This document shows positions 1 to 13,712 of a stretch of DNA of 64,000 nucleotides, in pieces (positions within the stretch are counted from its first letter, which is position 1; the number at the start of each line of letters is the position of its first letter). Both the position numbers and the translations under genes were made by a program. The notes under the pieces were generated by a model. The model had not been told where the DNA came from and did not search any database. It saw only the letters and a list, made by a program, of their open reading frames with translations. This stretch comes from Cacajao melanocephalus (taxonomy: Eukaryota > Chordata > Mammalia > Primates > Pitheciidae), in assembly GCA_963573385.1 (NCBI GenBank), contig CAUYLG010038475.1:21756-85755 (forward strand), given 5' to 3'.

Positions 1-1
1 T

Positions 2-109
2 GCTTTTCTAGAGAAACCTCAGGTGAAGTTAACATTTGCTTCTGCAGTTAAAAAAGATAGGTATAGTTTGGTCTCGACAGAATCACTAGAAGAACTTGGC
101 AGAGCTTTT
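2..109 (+). other. Unassigned 36-codon open stretch at window edge
   Basis: From base 2 a frame stays open for 36 codons and ends at a TAA at 110-112. The predicted peptide is mixed and soluble-looking (it contains KDRYSLVSTESLEELGRAF) and is not low complexity or Alu-like. The same frame continues with few stops (next at 194-196) through about base 350. It could be the tail of a decayed processed pseudogene, the end of a coding exon that begins before the window, or chance. I do not recognise the protein, and no poly(A) tail or splice site settles the matter. Confidence 0.15.
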
Positions 110-112
110 TAA

Positions 113-3100
113 TCAACAAGCGATGCTGTTAAGGAAACTTTAAATTTAAAAAAACAACTTTTTATATTAAGTAAACTCAGCAGCTATTCCTTTTGAGTTT
201 TTCTCCAGAGGATTTGATTTAAACGAAGCATCTCTGTCAAAGAGCAGGGCTTATTATTCCAATGCAGAATATTCAATGAAAGTAAAAGATTACATGGGAA
301 TCTTACAGAGGTTGCAGCAATTCCAAATTTAAAATTGTCTGCTCCATTTAGATAAACCTTAAAGCTTTCTTGCTCTCATTTTCTCTTTCTTATTTACATT
401 TTATTATGCCATTTCTTCCTCAGCACTTGAGCCCCAGCAAGGATCCTTCCATAAACTGATCACCAAAGTGTATGCAGTAAGTTAGGATTAAAGGTCAACA
501 GATAACCACCAGAAGATAGAAAGAGTACACTAGATTGGAAAAGAGAATAAAACTCAAAATGAAAAGGAACCACCACAGTTTGATAGTTGCAGATGAAATA
601 CCAGCCCTGCAGCCACACCTTCACCCAAGCTTATCTTGCCATACTTTAGGAATCATCAGGATGCTTAGAATTGAGTTAAAACATAAAGTCCTAAACCAAC
701 ATTATTTATTTCAAGTAACTTTTTGCATATCTGCATATTGATACACATTTTTTTCTCTCATTCTGGTTTAGGAAAGCAGAGGTAAAGGAGTGAGAGGTAA
801 TGAAAAAGAGTACACATGGAGGTAAATGGCACAAGACATCACGTCTGTAAATAAATTTCAAAGGCTACTAGCTGCAGAGGGGTAGTGGCAGATGATTACT
901 GAGCACATGTGGAGCCCACAACTAGGCACCATGCAAGAAAGCTGCAGATAACAATGCTCTTCAGAAACTACCTGGTTACTTTACCTGTGCTTTGTCTAGT
1001 AATTTGTACTTGCATTGCATAAAGAACTTCTGGATAGTCCTTAATAATTAACTCAAAGGAAAGAGAGTCAACAGCCATCATCTCAGGGACTATCTGAAAA
1101 TACTGTCCCAACATCAATCCAATTCAAATTGAAAGCTGTGACTTCCCATTTTCACTTTACTGGAGGCCGTCAAGTCTTCTCTCTAAAAATGCACCTTATC
1201 CTGTTACTGAGCTAAAACACTTATTTACATATCCATCATATATGAAGGGTGGTGAACAAGTCTGAAAACATAGATTAATCCATCATATAATCACGGTCTA
1301 TGTTTCCAGACCTTCTGCATCTAGCATTTGTAATACTCCTCATTCTTAACCCCTTCCAACAAATACAAAGTTCATCTTCCCTTAGCATTTCTTGCAATTA
1401 TCCATGAATTTCCACCAATTCATTCTTAATTTTTTCCCATTGGGCTTCCTCCTGCCTTTGAAATTCTATCTTGTATTTCCCAGTACTCCTGCCCTTAACT
1501 CCCTGTCCTCTAAAATTATTTGATATATGATACCAGCTTGACATATGACAATGCATTTCAATTTCTCATCCTCCTTTGGAGCATACTCATATGAGGTTCC
1601 AAAATTACCATATAATATTAATATAAAATTACCAAGTTTTCTTTAGGCATTAGACTGTTATTTTATTGGTATATCTAAAAGTTGCTAAGTACCACACCCA
1701 ACTTCTCATTTTGATAAATCATACTTGGCAATCTAAAAATTACAGTGTATAGTTCAGAAAGGAAGTGGAGATGCAATGTAGGGGAAGAAAGATTTGATGA
1801 ATTATGACATCTCAGTAAGCTATGACCACACTTTATATTACAGCTATGATGTTCTACTATACAGTGGTCATTATATGAGACTACAATGTAATTTTAAAAG
1901 CTTCAACTTATTGGAGATGATACCCATGATAATTTGGAAAGCTATTCATCAGGAGCTAATATCAGGATTTTAAATGCATTCTATTTAACTTATATTTAAT
2001 CATAGCAGAGACCCTTAGCCTGCCCAGATATTTAGGAAAAAACTCAATAGTTACTATGTGCTCCTGAAAATGTATATTCTGTAATTCTAATAATGAGAAA
2101 AAAATAGTAGCATAATACACAGGGCAAGATATTCAAGTTTCACCAAGAGGATTTCTAAAGTAATTGCATCGCTGCCCACTCCAGTATCTTCCTGATCAAG
2201 ACAGACCCTCATTTGCTTTAATATAAACAATATAAGCCACTGTAATTCCATCATTAAGACTATACGAAGTTAAATAATTTGTCATGACCAAAATTACTAT
2301 CTGCACGTTATTTGCTTTTTGCTTTACCTATTTATTTAGCCTAAAAACTTTACTTGGGAATAATGAAGAATGTCTGACTGGTAGTGAATAGAGTCAGAAC
2401 TAAAATTCCAGGACTGTGTAACCCTTTCACCACTGGGGCTCACCTGCTGTCTATCATACTTCTCTACTCTGACGGTCAAGATAGTTCCATTTCCTGGCAG
2501 TTTTCTAGGACCGCTCCATGAATGGTGCCAATGTAAGTGATGATAAAGTCAGCATACCTAGCTGCACATGTTTCCACTCTTGAGGAGAAAGAAAAGGTAT
2601 CTTCCTCTCCTGAAACTGGGGATGTGCACTCAAGAAGATCTTGAAGTCCCTGACCTCGTTGATTAACAGCAGCATACTAATTAGTGTCTTAAAACCATGG
2701 ACAAGGTGAAAAGCATAGATACAGTCTAAATTTGGTTTAAAGTTGGCACATCCAGTATTTTACGTTTTGCCTGTTGTTGGTTTTTAATCACAGGTGAGTG
2801 CCACTGATGGGCAATTTCAGTCTAATTAAGGATGAAAGTAGGCCTGTGCTATTAAGGAGTCAATTTCTCAGTTTACAAACTGCTCCTCCACAGACCCTCC
2901 CAAGGGATGTTTATGCTGCCCTTCTTTCTGTCTCTGCTTACCACACATTAGCTGTTTTGATTGGCACTAACCCAGTCATTCCCTTTGAATTCAACCTCCT
3001 CTCTTTATTGTTGTTTTCTTGGTGTAACATTTCAAATAAAGACCTCCATTGCTTTATTTATTTCTCCTTTAATTTGCATGGTATAGAGTTTGGTAGAAGT

Positions 3101-3347
3101 AGAGTTCAATATCAAACCATGGCAGAAAAGCAGAATATTTGATTTGGAGGCCACGTCTTCTGAAAAGATTCTTGTGAAATTTGTCATAGGGCAGAAAATG
3201 TTAGGAGATGTTGGGATGTTGCATCAACATCTGAGTTTTTTTTCTCGACATACGAAGGGACATGAGTCTTCGTGGGCATTGATACATTTTCTCCTTTAGG
3301 AGATTAGCCTTGTGAGTGTCTGAGGACCTGTGGCAGAATATTAGCAT
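113..3347. other. Unique AT-rich stretch, nothing recognised
   Basis: About 3.2 kb without a repeat or gene that I can identify. Short open frames (for example 535-741 and 2798-3142) have no recognisable protein features. Weak L2/MIR-like wording near 890-930 is too degraded to call. Confidence 0.5.
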
Positions 3348-3534
3348 CAGTGGTCCCTTACTCTTAGTGCATCTCAGAATCACCTGGAGGGCTTGCCAAA
3401 ACACAGGAGCTGGGCTCCACACCCCAGTCTCTGAAACACTAGATCTGGGATGCAGCCTGAGGATCTGCTTTTCTATCAAGTTTCTAAATGCTACTACTGA
3501 TGATGATGTGGGGACCCCACTCTGTGTGTCACTG
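3348..3534 (-). mobile_element. MER5A-type hAT-Charlie DNA transposon fossil
   Basis: The stretch follows the MER5A consensus in reverse. It opens with a CAGTGGT-type end, carries the characteristic block CAGAATCACCTGGAGGGCTT near 3374-3393, and ends with the block GTGGGGACCCCAC followed by CACTG. It is non-autonomous and carries no transposase. Divergence is high, as expected for this old family. Flanking 8-bp duplications are no longer visible. The open frames at 3201-3590 and 3316-3603 lie over it and are not genes. Confidence 0.85.
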
Positions 3535-4658
<1,124 letters not shown>

Positions 4659-4760
4659 GAATTGGTTCACTTTTTATTTAAAAAGAATAGCTGTGTCAAT
4701 CCCTGAGATTTGCTCAATGATCACATGTGACTGTTATCACATTAGAAATCAAATTACTGA

Positions 4761-5082
4761 CCGGCCATGGTGGCTCACGCCTGTAATTCTAGCACTTTAG
4801 GAGGCCAGGCAAGAGCGCCTCAGTGGTTGGATCACCAGAGGTCAGGAATTTGACACCAGCCTGGCCAACATGGTGAAACCTTATCTCTACTAAAGATACA
4901 AAAATTAGCCAGGAATAGTGGTGGGTGCCTGTAATCCCATCTCCTTGAGAGGCTGAGGCAGGAGAATTGCTTGAACCCAGGAGGCGGAGGCTGCAGTGAG
5001 TCCCGAGATAGCGCCATTGCCCTCCAGCATGGGTGACAGAGTGAGACTCTGCCTCAAGAAATAAAAATTTTTTAAAAAAGAA
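4761..5082 (+). mobile_element. Alu SINE, full length, with target duplication
   Basis: A dimeric Alu beginning CCGGCCATGGTGGCTCACGC and ending in an impure A-rich tail. It is bracketed by a 12-bp direct repeat with one mismatch (AGAAATCAAATT at 4744-4755, AGAAATGAAATT at 5083-5094), the target duplication of L1-driven insertion. The left arm has a small insertion near 4803-4825 relative to typical Alus. Confidence 0.96.
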
Positions 5083-5094
5083 AGAAATGAAATT

Positions 5095-5742
5095 CCTCAG
5101 TCTTTCATTGGGACTAAATCTCTGATCTCTGAAATGATCATGGAAATTTTGAGGAGGGAAATGAAAGTCATTTAATAAACACTATTTTTTAAGTTATTTA
5201 TTTCAGTCATTAATTGGGTTCCCATCAAAATGGGTTTTCTAGTTACTTTCAGTCCAAGGAGGGCTAAGGTACGTTGACGGAGCAGAAGCTAAAGTTTGTT
5301 TAATTAAATAATCTGAACAGCATGGAGTTTAGCAATAGGATATAGGCTGTTGTTTCAAAGTAGAGGCAAGTAAAGGAACACGATGAAAAACAGAGTACAT
5401 CTCACTGAGTAAAGGAATCCAGGAAGAATAGAATAAAATTATCTATCCTTATGTTTACTCATCTGCTGATTATGATGAACAATTGTCAAGGGTGAAGGTA
5501 AATAAAAATAAAGTGATGATGGAATCAGGGCTGGCAATAGCAGGTTACCTTTTATGGTGGTAAAAATGGAAACTAGTTTGAGTTGGTGAATTCACAATAC
5601 TGTGAATGTATTAATGTCACTGAATTGTTCACTTTAAAATGCTTAGTTTTGTGTTATGCTATCTTATTTTACCCTGCTCTCAGAAAATGATTCTCTTCCT
5701 TCTTTCCACGTAGCCACTTCTTTCCCTTTTTTAGTGTCAATT
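5095..5742. other. Unique stretch, nothing recognised
   Basis: About 650 bp of AT-rich DNA without a repeat, gene or regulatory motif that I can support. Confidence 0.5.
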
Positions 5743-5900
5743 TAATACTATTCTCTTAAGACCTTCCTTGACCATTCCAACCTCAAGTCAACTTCTCTGA
5801 ATGCTTATGTCGTATTTGATATTCATTCAGTCATTCAGTCAATAAATGGTTATTAAATACCCACTATGTGTTGGGCACTATGTTAGCTGCTGGAAAAGCT
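5743..5900. mobile_element. L2 LINE fragments (degraded)
   Basis: Left part (CCTTCCTTGACCATTCC at 5762-5778) resembles the plus-sense L2 3' region. The right part (TTCATTCAGTCATTCAGTC, then the ACTATGTGTTGGGCACT block) resembles the L2 3' end in antisense. It is probably two old pieces joined, so orientation is left open. Confidence 0.45.
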
Positions 5901-7355
5901 TATGTGAGCCCCTTCTGACAAATGCGGAAGATTAAATGACTTAGATATATAATTAAACTAACAAAGGCCTACTTACATGGTTTACTTGAAACACACTTAC
6001 ATTACTCTAGGATTTATTGCTAGAGAATATTTACTTGAATCTCTCAGGAAAGAGTTCTGTTTTCCTTAACTATTTAGATGTAACAACAAACACAATCCTT
6101 CGTTGTCTGTCTTTTCTTCCTAAAAATCGCAGATGACCCTGATTAGTCAGGTATTAAGCTACAAATGTAAACCACACAATTAACCTAATATAAAATTCAT
6201 GATACATTTAAATTCTCAAATCACTTCATGCTTGTCTCTTCTAGAGTCAATTATAGTGAAAGGCAAATTATATTGCTTTAGAAAATTATTCATGTCTCTT
6301 TTGCCAGTTCCTGTCCAGTAACACCTGAACGTGTAGGCTAAGTTCTAAAAGGAAAGAATGAGAGAAAAAGGTAATATATAAAATAAATACTGAAATATAT
6401 ACCAAATTTTATGAGCTAGAATTATTTCTTATATTCTTATATTTATGTAAATACTTTAGGCCAAAGCCTCCTTCTAAAAGATAGCTTCTTTCAAATCATG
6501 ATTTAACCCATTTTTGTATCTATGTATAATCCAAAGATGTTCACAATGGGGCCCCTAAAAGACTACATGATCATTCATTTATTCATTCATTCATCAAATA
6601 TTTAGTCATCAGCAACTATAAGCAAAAATGCTATGAAGAGTAGAGAGATGTAATACCTGGTGTTTCTCACTCAGCTTAGTAACTGAAAAGAAGGCTAAGA
6701 CAAGAACCATTCTGTTTAGAAATAATTAAAAAATAAAGATAAATGTCTCTGAGGTACCAAGTCAGTTACAGGCAGAGAGTCAGGGAATGGGGTAGCTAGG
6801 ACATCAGGAATAGATCTTAATTTTTCTGGGCAATAAACTGGGCATTGCAGGTCAAGTTACAGAAAAAATTTCAGGGTTCTGCATTGGAACAAAACTCAAG
6901 AAAAAATATTTTAAGTTTTTTATATTAAGTTTTCCAGTTTGGATGGGGCACATTACTTCTTTAGGGTCTTAGTGTAATAAAATATATCCCAAGTTCCATT
7001 TTTATGCACCAGAGAAAGAAAGAATAAAAAAAACACACTATTGCTTTGCACAGCTTTGAAAATTAGTACTGTAATATTATCGAAACAGAAATTTCCAGAA
7101 ATCCTTTAATAATGAAATAAACACTCCCCTCTTTCTCAGCATGTATAGCGTTAGAGATGCAAATTAATGTTAAGAATGTGAATTTTAAAAATAGAAGAGG
7201 AAATCAAAATTCATGTAATAATTATTTTTTAAAACCCATCATGTATCTAAAACTACTATCAGTTAAGGTTTAATTTTGGTATAAAAGACAGTATATTTAA
7301 TATATGCTATGGAATAACGGAAATGGAAAAAGAAGCTAATATTAATTGAGAAATT
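5901..7355. other. Unique AT-rich stretch
   Basis: About 1.45 kb without a supported gene. A short ATTCATTC run at 6573-6595 may be a remnant of an L2 tail. Nothing else is recognised. Confidence 0.5.
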
Positions 7356-7530
7356 TCTATGAGACAGCCACTGTGCCACGTTGCTGTAATATATTTAGTT
7401 CACCACACTTTGAGATAGCTTATCATTATCATATAAGGTTTTTGTTGTTGGAACTATGAGATTAAGTATTGTACCTGAGGTATATCTGGATTAGAATCTG
7501 AATTAGATAATTTTTAGACTCTTACTCTCT
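7356..7530 (-). mobile_element. MIR SINE relic
   Basis: The order of blocks (CCACTGTGCCACG, a TTAGTTCACCACA-like word, then TGAGATTAAGTATTGTACCTGAGG) follows an antisense MIR core, heavily diverged. Confidence 0.5.
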
Positions 7531-8700
7531 AAGAAAAGAAACAGATATCATTTCTAGTGAGAAAAGGTGGTTGTGATATTTTCCCTAATTACTTCTTTAA
7601 TAAAATCTTAGAATCTTCTCTGAATAGTTCTAATGTTCTACAAAGTGATGAAGAGTGTCCTAGATGAATAAAGGACTTGAAAGTAAAGAAAAATCTAATA
7701 ATTGCTAGCATCTCTCTTTCAAAAAGAGCATAGAAATAAATGAGAAGTTTTCTATTTGTGTGTTTTATCTCACAAAACTGTATCTCCTAAAAAGCAGATC
7801 TTAAAAATATTCCCCCAACTAAATCATCACAAGTCATTCTTGTATAAGCTCATACATATGGGCCAATTCTACAGATGCCAATGTGTTGTAAAGACGCAAT
7901 TACACAATCAGTTCTAAGTAGAACAGTAAACTGCTTGTAAACTACAGTAGCTTCTACTGTATTTAAAATCCATAAGAAAAAAGTATATTTCTTTCTTTCG
8001 TTTGTAAATATTAAAAAAGTAAGGCTAAAATGAAGCCAGTGACTTTTATGATGCAAATGCTCTAGTTATTTTATAAATATTTAGTAGCCATCAAAAATCC
8101 ACATTCCCCAGGAAGAATGTGAGCTCCAAGAACACTGGGCCATTGTACATTCACTGGGATCCATTTACTTTACACTATAGGAGAAAACGCTTTCGTGCAA
8201 CCACAGCCTGACTAAAGTTGGTATGATTTGTAGGTTTAAAAACCCTCAGATCTTAGCTTTGGAAATTGAGTTCTATGTTCCATTTCTGCATTAGGAACAC
8301 TTTCATTTCAAAAGCCTGTCCATAAATACAAAGTCCCGTCCTGCTCTCCCCTTCTCCGTTTTGGCCTTTACTATGCTTAGCAAGAAATGGAATCCTCAAA
8401 GTGGCTGCCAAGTTCAAGGCTCAAGAGCCATTTCACAATATCACCATTGATATTCCACAACAGGACAAGACTATTATTATTAAATTATTATTCACTGGTT
8501 ATTTGAATGTTTTCACTAAGTTATATCTTTAGGAAAGCAAGTAGATGCTATGGCAAAAATGATAGATTTTAGGACATTCATCTAATTGTGTAATTTTTGT
8601 GACATCAATTCCTAGTATTCACTGAAATTACTGTTGAGATTCTGGGGAATCAAAAACTACAGTAGCATTATAACTACTAATAAGATAATATAAAAGATTA
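7531..8700. other. Unique AT-rich stretch, nothing recognised
   Basis: About 1.2 kb with no supported gene or repeat. Confidence 0.5.
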
Positions 8701-8790
8701 TAATTATATATATAAATTTAACATTATCTATATATACACACACATGTGTATATGTAAAGATATATACATTCACATCCACATATGTAACAT
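8701..8790. repeat. AT/CA-rich simple repeat
   Basis: Interrupted (TA)n, (CA)n and (TG)n words such as ATATATATA and ACACACACATGTGTATATG form a low-complexity stretch. It is impure, so strong length variation is less likely. Confidence 0.8.
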
Positions 8791-8799
8791 TTGTGATAC

Positions 8800-9050
8800 G
8801 GTGCAGTATAGTGGTCAGAAGTATGTGTTCTGGCATCGAAACAAGAGATATCAAGTATCACCACCATCTGCTAGTGTGACCCAGGGAAGTTCATTAGCCT
8901 CTTGGTATTTCATTTTCTTAATTAAAAAAAAAAATAAAAGGCTATGTGTGAACAAAATAAGATAGCATGTAAAGAATTCAGCACAGTGTGTGACACACAT
9001 CAAGGGCTCTTTTAAAGTTAGCTGTAATCACCATCATTAGCATCATCATC
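8800..9050 (+). mobile_element. MIR SINE
   Basis: Starts with GTGCAGTATAGTGGTCAGAA, matching the tRNA-derived head of MIR. The core, an A-rich interruption at 8922-8938, and the downstream CAGCACAGTGTGTGACACACA block follow in order. A CATCATCATCATC run ends it. Confidence 0.75.
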
Positions 9051-9252
9051 ATCGGGGAGGAATAAGCCTTCTTAGTATTCATCACCAATCATAGCTACTA
9101 ATATCTGTCTCAGTCACATTCTGACATAAAAGTTAGAAGTGGACAATAATTCTAAATAAGAAAGTATGTTGATTAAAAGCTTTAAAATCAGGTTCCATGG
9201 TATGCCCATTTTGTGGCTTGAATATTAAATACTAATATTCTTTGAATATTAA

Positions 9253-9391
9253 ATATTAATCATATTAATATGATTAATATGATTAATATTTAATATTAAA
9301 TATTAAAGCATTTCACATAAATTAAAATTAATCATATTAATATGATTAATATTTAATAGTAAATAGTAAAGCATTTCACATAAATTAAAAA
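9253..9391. repeat. AT-palindromic tandem duplication
   Basis: Two adjacent units (about 9255-9327 and 9328-9391) share the order: AT palindrome, TTTAATA-type run, then AAAGCATTTCACATAAATT. Each unit holds the perfect palindrome centred on ATATTAATAT. In the first it extends to 28 bp (9253-9280), in the second to 24 bp (9327-9350). The arms could extrude as a cruciform. Confidence 0.9.
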
Positions 9392-9485
9392 TCCACTAAA
9401 ATGAGGGAAGCTCAAAAGCTATATTTGTAGTAGAGTATTACAATAAGGAGCCCCAATAAGTAATTTCTACCATTATCTACATTCC

Positions 9486-9825
9486 TGTGTTGTCTCCTCT
9501 CACAGTGACTCCTCCCACATTTGCCTGGCCAATGGAAGATCAGTAAATACTATACAAAGAGATGCCTTCGTGGCACTTGAACTTTGGGGTGTCCCCCTCT
9601 CTTGCTGCTCAGGTTCAAGATAGGCTGCTATAGATGTGTGGCCCAACTGAGATCCAGTGCCAAATGCCAGACGTGAGACCAGCAGCTGACTGCAAATGCG
9701 GAAGTGCAACCAAACTACATGGAGCAGAGAAAAGCCATCCCAGCCAACCACAGAACTATTTCTTAATAAATGGTTTTGGGGTGTTTTGTTTTGTAGCAAA
9801 GCTAACACAGTGTTTCTCCTCCAAA
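9486..9825 (+). mobile_element. MLT1-type (ERVL-MaLR) LTR
   Basis: The 3' half matches the MLT1 LTR end: CCACAGAACTATTTCTTAAT, AATAAATGG, TTTTGGGGTGTTTTGTT and AGCAAAGCTAACACAGTG near 9742-9812. Upstream blocks are more diverged. The small open frames on both strands here are not genes. Confidence 0.7.
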
Positions 9826-10070
9826 TAAGTAATTTCTAAATCATATGGATGAAATAGTACTTCCATTTTATTAGTATCTTCATTGGTACATATTTATGTC
9901 ACACCAACACTGGTAATACACACAGTAACAAACAAAGCCTAATCCTATGTGAATTTTGACCTCAAGAACCTCCTCATAGTAACAGGAATTCAGACAATAG
10001 GAAATTTCCTCTAACAATCATTATAGCAATTGTTATAATTTAAATAAAAATAATTTAAAAACTAACATTT

Positions 10071-10205
10071 ATGTATTAAGGTACATTATTTAATTTAGTC
10101 CTCACAAAAGCCTGTAAGAGAAGTTTTACTCTTATTCTCTTTCCTCACATGAGGAAGATGAGGCTCCAGAGATTAAATAATTTGTCTAAAATTATACAGC
10201 ATTAT
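10071..10205 (-). mobile_element. MIR SINE
   Basis: Antisense MIR blocks TTTAGTCCTCACAAAAGCC, CATGAGGAAGATGAGGCTCC and AGATTAAATAATTTGTC occur in order. Confidence 0.75.
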
Positions 10206-10388
10206 TTTCACAATTGCAATAAAGTTTTACAACTTTTTTTCATTTATGTATTCCAGTAAGTCTATAATTGGAAAATTATACTGTTACATTTACTAATTTA
10301 TTTATATATCATAATAACAATTAGTTTCAAAAGCAAGTAGTGGAAATGCTTAATTTCATCTTGTCTTTACTCAAGTAAATTTAATTAA

Positions 10389-10777
<389 letters not shown>

Positions 10778-11009
10778 TGATCTTTAAGCTACTTTAAAAA
10801 AAATTTTTAAAGATTCTATCTTTAAGACTTAAGTAAAAAAGAGTAAATAAGGAAACTAATGTGTTTTCCAATTTATTTACCCAAAATATATAATAACAAA
10901 CTTTTAATAAGTTTAATATATACATACATGAATATATTGAAAGGCACAAGTGAGCTCTTTTATATAAAACCATATGTAGAATGTAAATTATAGGAAAAAC
11001 AAATGAGGG

Positions 11010-11160
11010 CCTAAGAACTTGAGTAATACTCTTACCAGTTCTGCTACTGGGTAGCTGGGCAAGTTGAGCACTTTGCTTCAGTTTACTAATTAGTAAAATG
11101 AAGACAATAATGCATATTCAGTGACAATTTTATGAGGAGCAAATGAATAAAAAATAAGAC
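11010..11160 (+). mobile_element. MIR SINE
   Basis: Plus-sense MIR order: GTTCTGCTACTGGGTAGCTG, GGGCAAGTTGAGCACTTTGC, CTTCAGTTTACTAATTAGTA, AAAATGAAGACAATAATG and ATTTTATGAGGAGCAAATGA. Confidence 0.75.
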
Positions 11161-11184
11161 ATACTGTTTATCTACCATTTAGTT

Positions 11185-11333
11185 TGTTTGTGGTAGGCAC
11201 TGTATACCCATTATCTCCATTCTCACAGATAGCATGAAAGTGGACCTTTATTTTCATTTTATAAGAAGAGAAAGTTAAATTTTTACCAAGGCTACCCCTC
11301 TTAGACAAAAGCAAGACTCTGCTCAAATCCAGA
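11185..11333 (-). mobile_element. MIR SINE, truncated by Tigger1
   Basis: Antisense MIR blocks (GTAGGCACTGTATACCCATT, then TTTTATAAGAAGAGAAAGTT and a CTCTGCTCAAATCC word) run up to the left end of the Tigger1 element. The transposon probably landed in or beside this MIR. Confidence 0.6.
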
Positions 11334-11335
11334 TA

Positions 11336-13710
11336 TAGGCATACCTCAGAGAATTCATTTCAAAATCACCACAATAAAGTAAATATTACGATTAAGTGAG
11401 TCATACAAATGATGGTTTCCCAGTGCCTATAAAAGTTATTTTTACACTGTAGTCTATCATAAAGTGTTCTATAGTATTATGTCAAAAAATATATACATGC
11501 CTTAATTAAAAATACTTCATTGCTAAAATGTCTTAACAGTCATCTGAGCCTTCAGCAAGTTCTGATCTTTTTGCTGGTATAAGGTCATGCCCCAGTACTG
11601 ATGGCTACTGCCTGATCAGCAAAGGTGGTGATTGCTAAAGGTTGGGGTGGCTGTGGTAATCTCTTAATATAAGATACCAATAAAGTTTGTTGCATCCATT
11701 AACTCTTTTTTCATGAAAGATTTCTATGTAGCATGCAATGCTAATTGACAGCATTTTACCCACAAAAGAACTTTCAAAATTGGACTCAGTCATCTTAAAC
11801 CCAACCATTGCCTTATCATCAAAGTTTTTGTATATCTAAATCCTTTGTTGTCATTTCAAGAATGTGCACAGCATCTCCACCCAGAGTAGATTATGTTTCA
11901 AGAAACAACTTTCTTTGTTCATCTGTAACAAGCAACTCCTTATCTATTCAAGTTTTATCATGAGCAATTCAGTCACACCTTCAGGCTCTACTTCTAATTA
12001 GACATCTTGTGCTATTTCCACCATATCTTCAGTTATTTACTCTACTGAAGTCTGTAAACCCCCAAAGTCATCTGTAAGGATTGAAATCAACTTTTTTCAA
12101 ATTATCATTAATGTTGATATTTTGACCTCCTACCATGAATCATAAATGTTATCAATGGCATCTAGAATGACAGTTTTTTTCCGGAAGGTTTTTTATTTAC
12201 TTTTCTTCGAACCATCAGAAGAATCTCTATCGAAAGCAGCTATATCCTCATGAAATGTATTTCTTAAATAATAAGACTTGAAAGTCAAAATTACTTCTTA
12301 ATCTTGACAGGAATCTGTGTTAGCATGCATGGAAACAACACTAATTTTCTTGATATCTCTATCAGAGCTGTTGAATTACTAAGTGCATTGTCAATGAGTA
12401 GTAATATTTTGAAAAGGTTCTTTTCTTTCTGAGCAGTAGGTCCCAAAAGTAGACTTTAAATATTCAGTAAACCATACCATAAACAGACATGCTGCCATCC
12501 AGGCTTTGTTGTTCTATTTATAGAGCACAGGTAGAGTAGATTTAGCATAATTCTTAAGGGAATTAGGAATTTTGGAATAATCAATGAGTACTGGCTTCAA
12601 CTTAAAGTCATCAGCTACATTAGCCCCTAACATTAGGGTTAGCCTACTCTCTGAAACTTTGAAGCCAGGCATTGACTTTTTCTCTTATGAAAGCCCTAGA
12701 TGGCATATTCTTCCATATAAGACTGTTTCATTTACTGTACATTGAAAGTCTGTTGTTTAATGTAGCCATCTTCATCAATTATCTTCATCAGATCTTCTGG
12801 ATAACTTGCTGCAGATTACACGTCACCGCTTGCTGCTTCATCTTGCACTTTTATGTTGTGGAGTTTGTTTCATTCTTTTCACCTCATGAACCAATCTCTG
12901 CTACCTTCAAACTTTGCAGCTTCCTCACCTTTCTCAGCCTTGTTACAATGGAAGACACTTAAGGCTTTGCTTTGGATTAGGCTTTGTGTTAAGGGAATGT
13001 TATGGTTGGTTTGATCTATCCGGAGCAGTAAAGTTTTCTTCAAGTCAGTAATAAGGCTGTTTTGCTTTCTTATAATGTATATATTCACTGGAATCGTCTT
13101 TTAATTGCCTTCAAGTACCTTCCTTTGCATTTACAACTTGGCTAACTGACTCAATAAGCCTAGCTTTCAGTCTATCTGTCTAGCTTTCAATGTGCCTTCT
13201 TCAATAAGCTTAATCTTTTCTAGCTTTTGATTTCAACTGAGAAGAATGTGACTCGTCCTTTCACTTGAACACTTAGAGGCCACTGTAAAGTTATTAATAG
13301 GCCTAATTTCAACATGGTTGTTTCTCAAAGAATAGTAAGGCCCAAGGAGAGGGACAGTGATGGCGGAATGGCCGATCAGTGGAGCTGTCAGAAACACACA
13401 GCATCTATCAATAAAGTTTGCCATTTTTTTATGAGCATGGTTCATGCTGTCCCAAAACAATTACAATACAACATCAAAAGTTATTGATCAAAGATCACCA
13501 TAACAGATACAATAATAATGAACAAGTTTAAAATATTGTGAGAATCACTAACTCTGACATAGAGATACAAAGTGAGCACATGCTGATGAAAAATGGCACC
13601 CACAGATTTGCTGGATGCAGGATTGCCACAAACCTTCAATTTGTTTTTATAAAAAATGCAATATTTGTGAAGTACAATAAAGCAAAACACAATACAATAA
13701 AGTATACCTG
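11336..13710 (-). mobile_element. Tigger1 DNA transposon, near full length
   Basis: A 2375-bp TcMar-Tigger (pogo-like) element, close to the roughly 2.4-kb family length. The left terminal sequence TAGGCATACCTCAGAGA (11336-11352) and the right terminus AAAGTATACCTG (ending 13710) are inverted counterparts. Each is followed outward by the target dinucleotide TA (11334-11335 and 13711-13712), the expected mariner-type signature. The interior follows the Tigger1 consensus throughout. It is not active, because the transposase frame is broken (see separate entry). Confidence 0.93.
11537..13283 (-). pseudogene. Tigger1 transposase, dead copy
   Basis: This is the remains of the pogo-type transposase that cuts and pastes the element at TA sites; the family has an N-terminal helix-turn-helix/CENP-B-like DNA-binding part and a DDE/D catalytic part. 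On the minus strand the N-terminus is readable as ASKCSSERTSHILLS just after 13283, but the initiator is GTG rather than ATG. At the first catalytic Asp region (rc of about 12721-12755) a stop and a shifted frame interrupt the DET-like motif. The C-terminal end sits near 11537-11585. Many stops and indels occur between. It is a transposon relic, not a domesticated gene: no long frame survives. Confidence 0.88.
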
Positions 13711-13712
13711 TA

